From positions 1 to 15,082 of the forward strand of contig JAQBWG010000020.1 of assembly GCA_027625225.1 (NCBI GenBank): a stretch of 15,082 nucleotides of DNA, given 5' to 3'. Below are positions 1 to 6,351 of the stretch, one piece after another. The stretch's first letter is position 1. Each line of letters starts with the position of its first letter. The notes below the pieces were generated by a model that was given only the letters and a program-made list of their open reading frames with translations, was not told the DNA's origin and did no database searches. A program made the translations under genes and the position numbers. This DNA comes from Chloroflexota bacterium (GTDB lineage Bacteria; Chloroflexota; Dehalococcoidia; Lucifugimonadales; VGZR01).

Positions 1-110
1 GCAAGCATCAGGTTTCTGACTTTGGAATTTATTTCAGGTTTGATGCTATCCCCGTATTCGGCGACTACGGCGAGGTCGCCCGCGGGGAGAAATTTAGGTT
101 TGTCAGCCAT
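1..110 (-). CDS. pxpB: 5-oxoprolinase subunit B (PxpB/KipI family), 5' part only
   Basis: The reverse strand opens with ATG at 110-108 and reads 36 codons without a stop to the window edge, so only the N-terminus is present. The peptide contains PAGDLAVVAEYGDSI, the N-terminal signature of the PxpB/KipI (allophanate hydrolase subunit 1) family, in which a G-D-x-A-x-x-V-E-(F/Y)-G-D-x-I pattern starts the domain. In this family PxpB works with PxpA and PxpC in ATP-dependent opening of 5-oxoproline to glutamate in the cytoplasm. It lies 31 bp downstream of pxpA on the same strand, the usual operon order, and pxpC would be expected just to the left of the window. The fragment is short, so the call rests on the signature plus the pxpA neighbour. 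Confidence 0.82.
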   Translation of the reverse strand, partial: MADKPKFLPAGDLAVVAEYGDSIKPEINSKVRNLML

Positions 111-141
111 GAAGGTTTAGATTACTCCTCTCGGTTATCCG

Positions 142-918
142 TCAGACTAGTTGCCCCAGCGGAGTTATTTCGACGCCCGCCACTTCAAGGGCATTTCTAA
201 CGCGTTTGGCCATTTCTACCGCCCCAGGTGTATCTCCATGCAGACATAAACTCTCTGCCTGTACCATGATTTCCTCTCCGGTGATGGCGACGGCAATTCC
301 TTCAGTCACCATACGTAAACTTCGTTCTGCTACTTCACTTGCGTCATGAATCACAGAACCAGACTTTGACCGGGATACTAGGGTCCCGTCCGGGTTCAAT
401 GCGCGGTCGGCGAAAATCTCCCGGGCGACACGTAAGCCCATATCCTCTGCAATGGCTATCCATCGTGACCCAGCCAGCGCAAGCAAGACTAAATCGGGCT
501 GGACTTCCAGTACTGCCTCGCAAATCGCCCGCGCGAGACTTTCGTCGTTAACGGCCTGATTGTACATGGCCCCATGGGGTTTAATGTGCTGGAGTTTCTT
601 TGCGCTGGTAAACGCTTGCAGTGCACCTATTTGATAAGTAAGGTCTGCTTTCACTTCTTCTGGGCTAAGATTCATGTTTCGCCGGCCAAACCCGACCAAA
701 TCGGGGTAGCTGGGGTGTGCGCCGATGCCGACACCGTGCTGCTCGGCAAGTGCCACGGTTTTGCGCATCCATACCGGGTCGCCTGCATGAAAGCCGCAGG
801 CGATATTTGCGGAAGAGATGTACTTAATGACCTCTCCGTCGTATCCCATTTCATACATTCCAAAGCTTTCGCCCATGTCACAATTGAAATCTATGCGAGA
901 GCCTTTAGATCGAGTCAT
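142..918 (-). CDS. pxpA: 5-oxoprolinase subunit A (PxpA, LamB/YcsF family)
   Basis: This is the LamB/YcsF family subunit of 5-oxoprolinase, which with PxpB and PxpC hydrolyses 5-oxo-L-proline to L-glutamate using ATP. Family hallmarks are the start RIDFNCDMGESFG, then ANIACGFHAGDP, GIGAHPSYPDLVGFGRR, KPHGAMYN, EIFADRAL and the C-terminal LCLHGDTPGAVEMA. I chose ATG at 918 (258 aa) because known PxpA proteins are roughly 245-260 aa and begin a few residues before the (K/R)IDxNCDxGE motif. An AAGGA lies 11 bases upstream. The longer frame starts at ATG 960 (272 aa) and has its own AGGTGG seven bases upstream. However, that ATG overlaps a perfect TATAAT box with a CTGACA box 18 bp away, which would put the transcript start near 952. 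Family assignment is firm; the start is less so. Confidence 0.95.
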   Translation of the reverse strand: MTRSKGSRIDFNCDMGESFGMYEMGYDGEVIKYISSANIACGFHAGDPVWMRKTVALAEQHGVGIGAHPSYPDLVGFGRRNMNLSPEEVKADLTYQIGALQAFTSAKKLQHIKPHGAMYNQAVNDESLARAICEAVLEVQPDLVLLALAGSRWIAIAEDMGLRVAREIFADRALNPDGTLVSRSKSGSVIHDASEVAERSLRMVTEGIAVAITGEEIMVQAESLCLHGDTPGAVEMAKRVRNALEVAGVEITPLGQLV

Positions 919-958
919 GCCAATATAAATCCTTGCATATGCAGTTTCTGAAAGTGTC

Positions 959-988
959 ATTATAAGTCCACCTGCCCCGAGGTGTCAG
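959..988 (-). promoter_or_regulatory. Candidate sigma70-type promoter for pxpAB
   Basis: On the reverse strand CTGACA (988-983) is followed after 18 bp by TATAAT (964-959), matching 5/6 and 6/6 of the sigma70 consensus. Transcription would start near 952, inside the longer pxpA frame, which favours ATG 918. The -35 box overlaps that of the opposing promoter candidate. This is seen by eye only. Confidence 0.5.
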
Positions 989-1010
989 CCAAAGCTGCGT
1001 ATAGTACAAT
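982..1010 (+). promoter_or_regulatory. Candidate promoter for the decarboxylase operon
   Basis: GTGTCA (982-987), 17 bp, TACAAT (1005-1010) gives 4/6 and 5/6 matches to the sigma70 consensus, with a predicted start near 1017. If this is right, the GTG at 982 is inside the -35 box and cannot begin the first gene. A nearby TATAGT (1000-1005) could be an alternative -10. Confidence 0.35.
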
Positions 1011-1341
1011 CAAGGCCATCGTTTTTCCGAGCGTGCAGAGGAGTAACGCCATAGAACAAGAAGCAATAACCCGTGCTCTTACGCTAACGGCGTTAGGAGG
1101 AGGAGCCGCAATAGCGGCTCTGGTAATCCTCACTATTTTTGTGCAGGCGACGGGGTTACTGATTGACCTTGTGCAAAACTGGGGAGAACGCCGTCGTGTT
1201 GTACAGCCCCAGGAAACGGATGCCCATGCACGTGAAAGAGAAGAGCGAGCCCTAGCGGCGGCGATTGCTGTGGGGGCACTTATCGCGGAGCCGGGACGGG
1301 CCGGTAGGTCGGGTATTCAGATAAGTAACAATCCCTCCTAA
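982..1341 (+). CDS. Small membrane protein, likely gamma (OadG-like) subunit of a Na+-pumping decarboxylase
   Basis: The longest frame (119 aa) begins at GTG 982. The protein has one hydrophobic segment (about residues 34-62, LTALGGGAAIAALVILTIFV and onward) followed by a charged soluble tail rich in Arg, Glu and Ala. That is the layout of OadG gamma subunits, which anchor and assemble the alpha-beta complex. It sits directly upstream of the beta subunit gene, where oadG is often found. The first 23 residues are unlike the family, and GTG 982 has no good ribosome site and falls in a candidate promoter. A clean AGAGGAG (1037-1043) lies seven bases before an in-frame ATA (1051), from which the protein would begin IEQEAITRAL in family fashion; GTG 1033 is another option. 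OadG proteins diverge strongly, so the call leans on topology and position. Confidence 0.6.
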   Translation: MSAKAAYSTIKAIVFPSVQRSNAIEQEAITRALTLTALGGGAAIAALVILTIFVQATGLLIDLVQNWGERRRVVQPQETDAHAREREERALAAAIAVGALIAEPGRAGRSGIQISNNPS

Positions 1342-1373
1342 CGTGGAAAAAACTTCAAGCTTCGAGCAATACT

Positions 1374-2531
1374 TTGTCTGAACTCATTGAGTTCCTGAAA
1401 GCTTCCGGAATTGTAAACATTGACTGGCGCAACGGCGTCATGCTGATAGTCGGTGTTTTATTCGTTTATGCCGCCATTCGCCGTGGGTGGGAACCATACC
1501 AGCTATTGCCAATCGGTATAGGTATTCTCATCGCGAACATGAACCTGTTTGATATCGTCGAGGTTGGACTAGCTTCAGCTGACAGCCGTTCGGGTGCTTT
1601 CGAATTTCTTTACGACTATGGGTTAAACCTGGCAAATATCCTGCCGCCCCTTATTTTTTTGGGATTGGGAGCGATGACGGACTTCGGTCCACTTATCGCT
1701 AATCCCAAACTTTTGCTTTTAGGTGTGACAGCCGCCGTAGGCGCATTCATCGCGTTCTGGGGAGCGCTTGCGGTGAACTTCTTTACTTCTCCAGATACGT
1801 TCAGTCTGAATGCTGCCGCTTCCATCGGAATAATCGGAGCGGCTGACGGCCCAACAACGATTTTCACGACAGCCAGACTCGCACCCGAATTATTAGGAAT
1901 CACTGCAGTAATTGCATACATTTTGATCGCTGCCGCACCCTTGGTTCAACCTCCCATCATGCGGCTGCTCACGACTAGAAAAGAACGGGCAATAGTCATG
2001 ACAGTCCCCAGAGAGGTCTCTAAGACAGAAAAGCTGCTTTTTCCGGCGCTTGCCATGGTGCTCATCGTTCTGTTTGTTCCAGAGGCCGCTGCCCTCGTAG
2101 CCATGTTTATGATGGGGAATCTGTTCAGGGAAAGCGGTGTGGTGCCGCGAATCACGCAAGCAGCTACGAACGAAGTCTTCAATATCGCCACGATTTTTCT
2201 TATGCTCGCCATAGGAACACGACTCTCCGCTGACCTGATATTTTCTTGGGATACACTCATCGTCTTTGGAATCGGCTTATTTGCATTCGTTTGCGCAACG
2301 GTGAGCGGTATCGTTGTCGCCAAAGGGATGAACCTCGTTTTTAAGGACAAGATAAACCCGTTGATTGGTGCGGCAGGTGTTTCCGCAGCTCCGAACGCCG
2401 CGCGCGTTGCGCATCACGTTGGCCAACAGGCGAACCCGAATAATTTCCTTTTGTCGCATGCTATGGGCCCGAATGTTGCGGGCATTATCGGTTCCCTGGT
2501 TGTAGCAGGCGTGTTCCTGTCGAGACTGTAA
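1374..2531 (+). CDS. Sodium ion-translocating decarboxylase beta subunit (OadB/GcdB/MmdB family)
   Basis: This is the integral-membrane subunit that catalyses biotin-linked decarboxylation coupled to Na+ export across the cytoplasmic membrane. The 385-aa protein has the family's highly conserved stretches: RRGWEPYQLLPIGIGILIAN, then IGIIGAADGPT with the Asp proposed to bind Na+ in OadB. The C-terminal block is NPLIGAAGVSAAPNAARVAH followed by NPNNFLLSHAMGPNVAGIIG. About nine or more hydrophobic helices are visible and the length is normal for the family. The start is TTG (1374) after a weak purine-rich stretch; no ATG lies nearby, and the alignment of MSELIEFLKASGI with family N-termini supports it. 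It follows the gamma-like gene by 32 bp and precedes the biotin carrier by 1 bp. The substrate (oxaloacetate, methylmalonyl-CoA, glutaconyl-CoA or malonyl-ACP) cannot be told without the alpha subunit. Confidence 0.95.
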   Translation: MSELIEFLKASGIVNIDWRNGVMLIVGVLFVYAAIRRGWEPYQLLPIGIGILIANMNLFDIVEVGLASADSRSGAFEFLYDYGLNLANILPPLIFLGLGAMTDFGPLIANPKLLLLGVTAAVGAFIAFWGALAVNFFTSPDTFSLNAAASIGIIGAADGPTTIFTTARLAPELLGITAVIAYILIAAAPLVQPPIMRLLTTRKERAIVMTVPREVSKTEKLLFPALAMVLIVLFVPEAAALVAMFMMGNLFRESGVVPRITQAATNEVFNIATIFLMLAIGTRLSADLIFSWDTLIVFGIGLFAFVCATVSGIVVAKGMNLVFKDKINPLIGAAGVSAAPNAARVAHHVGQQANPNNFLLSHAMGPNVAGIIGSLVVAGVFLSRL

Positions 2532-2532
2532 T

Positions 2533-3006
2533 ATGCCTACAACTCTAAAAGTCAAAGTTGGACGAAAATGGTACGAGGTCGAAATCGGCGACCTCGATGC
2601 GCCGGTTATCGAGGTTCTCGTTGACGGGCATCCCGTTCAAGTCGAAGTTGACCGGCCCGCTTCTGATACAAGAATGACGGCAGGTCCGGTGCGAATGGCG
2701 ACAGCCAGGCCCTCTAAGTCAAGTCAGGGCAAACAATCGAAGTCGTCGAGGCCTGAGCCTGGACAAAGAGCTGTTTCTTCGAGCCCTCAACCCGTGAAAA
2801 TCTTCAGATCGCCCATGCCCGGTGTCATCGTTTCGGTTTCGGTTAATTCTGGTGACCAGGTTGTGCCGGGGGACACCATCTGCGTCCTGGAAGCGATGAA
2901 GATGCAACAAACGTTGAAAGCAGAATGGGCAGGGGTTATTAAAGCAGTGCACGTTCAGCAGGGCCAACAGGTGCAAAGCGGTGAGACTATCGTCGAACTA
3001 GAATAA
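2533..3006 (+). CDS. Biotin carboxyl carrier protein of the Na+-pumping decarboxylase
   Basis: The 157-aa protein ends in a biotinyl/lipoyl domain (about residues 89-157) with the biotinylation motif EAMKM at 120-124, so Lys123 is the expected biotin site. FRSPMPGVIVSVSVNSGDQV and the C-terminal GVIKAVHVQQGQQVQSGETI form the usual hammerhead fold repeats. Residues 1-42 form a small domain (VKVGRKWYEVEIGDL), joined by a Lys/Ser/Pro-rich flexible linker (about 43-88), as in MmdC/GcdC-type carriers. It would shuttle carboxyl groups from an alpha carboxyltransferase to the membrane beta subunit. The ATG lies 1 bp after the beta-subunit stop, which suggests translational coupling. Its stop is only 2 bp from the stop of the opposing SBBP gene, leaving no room for a separate terminator. 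Confidence 0.93.
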   Translation: MPTTLKVKVGRKWYEVEIGDLDAPVIEVLVDGHPVQVEVDRPASDTRMTAGPVRMATARPSKSSQGKQSKSSRPEPGQRAVSSSPQPVKIFRSPMPGVIVSVSVNSGDQVVPGDTICVLEAMKMQQTLKAEWAGVIKAVHVQQGQQVQSGETIVELE

Positions 3007-3008
3007 CC

Positions 3009-4331
3009 TCAACGCTTCTGAATGAATTGAACCACCCACGCGTTTGCGGGAGACTCCCGTTGTGCAGAGCTGAGGTGGCCCGCACCGGCAATGTACACAT
3101 TTTGGAACGCATCTACCGCTACATCGAAAGCAAAATCATCCGCTGCCGACCCAAACTGCCGTGTCCACAATGCAGTTCCCGCGCTATCGAACTTGGCTAC
3201 GAATGCATCAAACCCGCCGAGGTTTCGCTGCCCCCTGAATACGTCCTCAGTCCGACCGGCGATATAGATATTTCCTTCGTTATCTACTACTATGCCGGAA
3301 GCCATATCACTTCCGTAAGTTCCGAACTGGAGAGTTAATACAAGTTCGCCGTCCGGATTGATTCGAAGAAGAAACGCATCGAGATATCCGCCGAATCGAG
3401 CCTGGGCTTCCCAAACTCCTCGTGTTGACCCCACTACCAAAAGATTGCCTTGATGATCGATAGTTGCATTGATTGCAGCGTCCCCATCGTTTGCTCCGTA
3501 CTCGTACGTCCACAGCTTTATCCCCGTCGAATCGTACTTTCTCACGAATACATCCCCACTACCAATGTGTGTAGTGTCAGGCAGGGGGCCTAAAGTTGAC
3601 CCAATAACATAGACATTGTCGTCCTTATGCACCACAACCGTTGTAACACCATTTCCCTCATCTGAGCCGATTTGGTCAGTCCAAACTTCGAAGCCGTCAA
3701 GATCGAATTCCCTGATGTAGTTGTCTGCGAGGCTGGCACGTGTTTCGACACTGAACGCTCCCGCAGTGCTTCCACTGATGAATACATTTCCTTCCGAATC
3801 AACCGCCACGCTTTCGCCCCAGTCCAGCTCTGATGTACCGAATTGGCGGATCCATTGCTCTTCACCGTCCGGTGACAGGACTACTGCGAACGCGTCGCCT
3901 TTACCAACCTCAGCTTGAAAGGGAAGTGTGTTCGTGACCCGTCCTGCAACGTAGATGCTTCTCTGTCTATCTACCGCTAGTCCCTCGACCGCATCCTCGC
4001 CGGCAGAACCGAACATCGCTGTCCAGGCCACCGTTCCATCAGGGCCGACCTTCCTCACGAACCCGTCATGTTCACCGGCATTGACCGAGTCTCCTAGCGA
4101 CGCCGTTGTCCAACCGCCAACGATAACGTTCTGGTCATCATCAACGACCACCGACGAGGCGCCATCATCGCCCGGCGAACCAAACTCGTGCGTCCATCCA
4201 ATCTCCGGTTGTGGTTCTCTGCCTACTGGCGATGAGCCGTGCGGAGTGCAGGCTAGTAGGCATAAGACAGCAAAGACAGTTAGCGTGATAAGGGGTTGGA
4301 TGCGATAAAACGGATTGAGCGGTAGTACCAT
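3009..4331 (-). CDS. SBBP-repeat seven-bladed beta-propeller lipoprotein
   Basis: The 440-aa protein starts with a lipoprotein signal peptide: a hydrophobic stretch and lipobox LLAC with Cys28 as the lipidation site. This suggests export and membrane anchoring on the outer side. The rest is a tandem of about 57-residue units with the pattern NVYIAGxT...DAFVxKxDxxGxxLWTxQFGsxxxD.a..vavD.xG, typical of SBBP (seven-bladed beta-propeller) repeats. I count six full units. A seventh seems to be completed by the N-terminal strands (GWTHEFGSPGDDGASSVVVD) joining the last partial unit (NVYIAGAGHL...), a 'velcro' closure. No enzymatic motif is visible and the ligand is unknown. A perfect TATAAT ends six bases before the ATG, so the mRNA may be leaderless; AAAGG 12 bases upstream is the only ribosome-site candidate. 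Confidence 0.88.
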   Translation of the reverse strand: MVLPLNPFYRIQPLITLTVFAVLCLLACTPHGSSPVGREPQPEIGWTHEFGSPGDDGASSVVVDDDQNVIVGGWTTASLGDSVNAGEHDGFVRKVGPDGTVAWTAMFGSAGEDAVEGLAVDRQRSIYVAGRVTNTLPFQAEVGKGDAFAVVLSPDGEEQWIRQFGTSELDWGESVAVDSEGNVFISGSTAGAFSVETRASLADNYIREFDLDGFEVWTDQIGSDEGNGVTTVVVHKDDNVYVIGSTLGPLPDTTHIGSGDVFVRKYDSTGIKLWTYEYGANDGDAAINATIDHQGNLLVVGSTRGVWEAQARFGGYLDAFLLRINPDGELVLTLQFGTYGSDMASGIVVDNEGNIYIAGRTEDVFRGQRNLGGFDAFVAKFDSAGTALWTRQFGSAADDFAFDVAVDAFQNVYIAGAGHLSSAQRESPANAWVVQFIQKR

Positions 4332-4337
4332 CGCGAA

Positions 4338-4343
4338 ATTATA
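4338..4343 (-). promoter_or_regulatory. -10 box of the SBBP lipoprotein gene (leaderless candidate)
   Basis: TATAAT on the reverse strand (4343-4338) is followed by TTCGCG and then ATG at 4331. Transcription starting 7 bases after the box would begin at the A of the start codon. No consensus -35 is visible at 16-19 bp. Confidence 0.4.
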
Positions 4344-4369
4344 CCTTTCGTATGAAACAGTGCCTCACA

Positions 4370-4398
4370 TTGCACCGCTCATAGGAGCGGGATACAAT
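4370..4398 (+). promoter_or_regulatory. Candidate promoter of the aldo/keto reductase gene
   Basis: TTGCAC (4370-4375), 17 bp, TACAAT (4393-4398) precede the gene, with a predicted start near 4405 and a leader of about 23 nt carrying the AGGAGG site. The -10 matches 5/6 and the -35 only 3/6, the pattern of an activatable promoter. A perfect inverted repeat fills most of the spacer. Confidence 0.4.
4375..4390. repeat. 6-bp perfect inverted repeat in the promoter spacer (operator candidate)
   Basis: CCGCTC (4375-4380), ATAG, GAGCGG (4385-4390) is a perfect dyad lying between the candidate -35 and -10. Spacer dyads are typical of MerR-type operators, though those usually sit in 19-20 bp spacers. 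No regulator gene is adjacent. It could also be a small chance dyad. Confidence 0.4.
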
Positions 4399-4427
4399 CG
4401 CCCCGTTACGGTAGGAGGATATATCAG

Positions 4428-5351
4428 ATGGAAACGGCAACGCTTGGAAGGACTGGATTGAAAGTTAGTCGGTTGGGCGTAGGTATGGCTGAAATTGGGT
4501 TTCAGCTCACCACTGACGATGTACAACAGGCTAGCCGTGTGCTTAACACTGCTCTGGACGGAGGAATCAATTTCTTAGATACGGCAGAGTGTTACGGAGT
4601 AAGCGAAGAGTTACTTGGTCGCTCTGTGGGTCATCGTCGGCAGGAGTACATTCTTGCGACAAAGACGGGACACGCGGTCGCGGACTACACCGGCAAGCCG
4701 TGGACTGCCGATGCCGTCCGTCACTCTATAGAGCGAAGCCTCAGGAGGATGAATACCGATTACCTTGATATTGTTCAGATTCATGCTTACGACCTGTTCG
4801 GCCCTGCTCCCGATGACGTTGTTCAGGCACTCACAGACGCCAAGAAAGCGGGGAAAACACGGTTCATCGGCTACAGTCAAGAGAACGACGACGCGCTATG
4901 GGCTATCAGAACAGGGCTTTTCGATACTCTGCAAACGGCGTTCAACATCGTTGACCAGCGTGCCCGCTACGCCATCTTCAAGGAAGCCAAGTCCCAGAAC
5001 ATGGGCATCATCGGCAAACGGCCCATAGCCAATGCCATGTGGGGTAGGCCGCGTGCGCCGAAGGACTACTACGGTGGCGACGAAGTCGCACAGCAATATG
5101 CCGAACGCTCCAACCTCATGCTGGTGGACGGTTCGATTCAGGAGGCACCCGCGAATAACATCGTGACCTCGCTGGGCTTTGTTCTAGGGCACTCCGAAGT
5201 GCACACCTCAATCGTCGGCACCCGCAACCCCACTCACATGGCTTCGAACATCAAGATAGTCAATGAACAACTTCCCATCTCGAAGAAGGCTATTCAAGAA
5301 CTTCATAAACGCTACGACGATGTAGGCCACCACTGGCGGAGTATAGATTAG
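4428..5351 (+). CDS. Aldo/keto reductase
   Basis: This 307-aa NAD(P)H-dependent oxidoreductase of the aldo/keto reductase superfamily has a cytoplasmic (alpha/beta)8 barrel. The catalytic tetrad is visible: Asp51 and Tyr56 in LDTAECYGVSEELLG, Lys79 in ILATKTG and His119 in DIVQIHAYD. The late part holds the cofactor-binding stretch SLGFVLGHSEVHTSIVGTRNPTHM. Length and order fit the family. The start is well supported by AGGAGG (4412-4417) upstream of ATG 4428. The physiological substrate cannot be inferred. The following membrane-protein gene starts 39 bp downstream with its own ribosome site, so co-transcription is possible. It is divergent from the SBBP lipoprotein gene, sharing a 96-bp intergenic region. 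Confidence 0.95.
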   Translation: METATLGRTGLKVSRLGVGMAEIGFQLTTDDVQQASRVLNTALDGGINFLDTAECYGVSEELLGRSVGHRRQEYILATKTGHAVADYTGKPWTADAVRHSIERSLRRMNTDYLDIVQIHAYDLFGPAPDDVVQALTDAKKAGKTRFIGYSQENDDALWAIRTGLFDTLQTAFNIVDQRARYAIFKEAKSQNMGIIGKRPIANAMWGRPRAPKDYYGGDEVAQQYAERSNLMLVDGSIQEAPANNIVTSLGFVLGHSEVHTSIVGTRNPTHMASNIKIVNEQLPISKKAIQELHKRYDDVGHHWRSID

Positions 5352-5390
5352 GCAGTTACAGCATGGGCCGGTACATTAGGAGAGAATCAT

Positions 5391-6251
5391 ATGGGAGCGT
5401 TTAGTCGAAGTTTCAGCCTTCTCGGTGAGAGCCTTGCGGTGCTAACCGATAATCCGAAGCTAATCCTACTGCCTCTTGTGGCCATGATATTAGAGCTGGT
5501 TTTGGTAGGCGTCGGGGTAGGGATGCTATGGATGTTCTCCCAGAATGAAGACTCACGTACTGTTCCAGTCATTGTTTGGATAGCTTCATACTTTCTCGGA
5601 TGGTTTGTCATGATATTTATACAGGCAGTACTTGTCGCTGCCGTTAAGGAATATATTTCTGGCGGCTCGCCAACCTTAGGTGAAAGCTTCAAACAGGCCC
5701 GAGGCCGTCTTGCTCAGATAGTATCCTGGACTATTATTGCCGCTGTGGTTGGACTGATTCTTGAGGTACTTTCACACGCCGTTCGCCGCAGCGATAATCT
5801 GGCAATCAGGCTAGCTGGAGAAATCATACGGGCTATCATCGGTGCAGCCTGGTCTCTTATGACCTTCTTCGTTATTCCGATCATCGTGTACGAAGGTGTC
5901 GGGGGATTCGAAGCGGTCGGTAAATCGTTTTCCATGATTAAGCGAAGATGGGGCGAAGCGGTCATCGGTAGCACTAGTGCCAGCCTCATCGTAGTCGTTT
6001 TGGCGATTTTGATTATTCTCATCTTTGGCATTCCTGGGGGAGTACTTATAGATGGCGGAACATCGGCTGCACGCGTCTTGGGGATGACGTTGATTGGAAT
6101 CGGCGTGGGATTGGGCGTGTTGCTATTCGCAGCCGGAAGCGCACTTCAGAGCATTTACACCACCGCTCTGTATGAGTACTGCAAAGGTGAAAGCCCACGG
6201 CAGATATATAGCGAAGGAACATTGCGCACCGCGTTTGCCGTTAAAGGCTAA
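5391..6251 (+). CDS. Multi-pass membrane protein resembling the DUF6159 family
   Basis: The 286-aa protein has about six hydrophobic segments, roughly at residues 24-47, 62-86, 108-130, 145-172, 194-220 and 234-260. It starts with FSRSFSLLGESLAVLTDNPKL, a pattern known from DUF6159-like proteins, where an amphipathic 'S-L-x-x-L-x-x-(D/N)-P-x-L' lead precedes the first helix. Other conserved-looking parts are VKEYISGGSPTLGESFKQA between helices 2 and 3, and a late TTALYEYCKGE near the C-terminus. No enzymatic or transport motif is recognised and the function is unknown. ATG 5391 is preceded by AGGAGAG at a good distance. It lies 39 bp after the aldo/keto reductase on the same strand. Confidence is high that it is a real membrane protein and moderate for the family name. 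Confidence 0.85.
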   Translation: MGAFSRSFSLLGESLAVLTDNPKLILLPLVAMILELVLVGVGVGMLWMFSQNEDSRTVPVIVWIASYFLGWFVMIFIQAVLVAAVKEYISGGSPTLGESFKQARGRLAQIVSWTIIAAVVGLILEVLSHAVRRSDNLAIRLAGEIIRAIIGAAWSLMTFFVIPIIVYEGVGGFEAVGKSFSMIKRRWGEAVIGSTSASLIVVVLAILIILIFGIPGGVLIDGGTSAARVLGMTLIGIGVGLGVLLFAAGSALQSIYTTALYEYCKGESPRQIYSEGTLRTAFAVKG

Positions 6252-6351
6252 TCTTGATTATCTGCCTCGCACTTGTGTTGGACATGCACAAGAATCCACA
6301 ATACTCTTAAAGTGACAGGCCGTTCGATTCGAATTTATAGGCGGAGTAAAT

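Noticed and set aside
574..951. Forward-strand open frame of 125 codons inside pxpA
   Set aside because: It is antisense to a well-conserved family protein and has no recognisable domain.
1946..2350. Minus-strand 134-codon frame opposite the decarboxylase beta subunit
   Set aside because: Antisense shadow of a strongly conserved membrane protein.
6323..6333. TTCGA-T-TCGAA dyad upstream of the molybdenum subunit gene
   Set aside because: Only five base pairs and no clear promoter around it; such dyads occur by chance.
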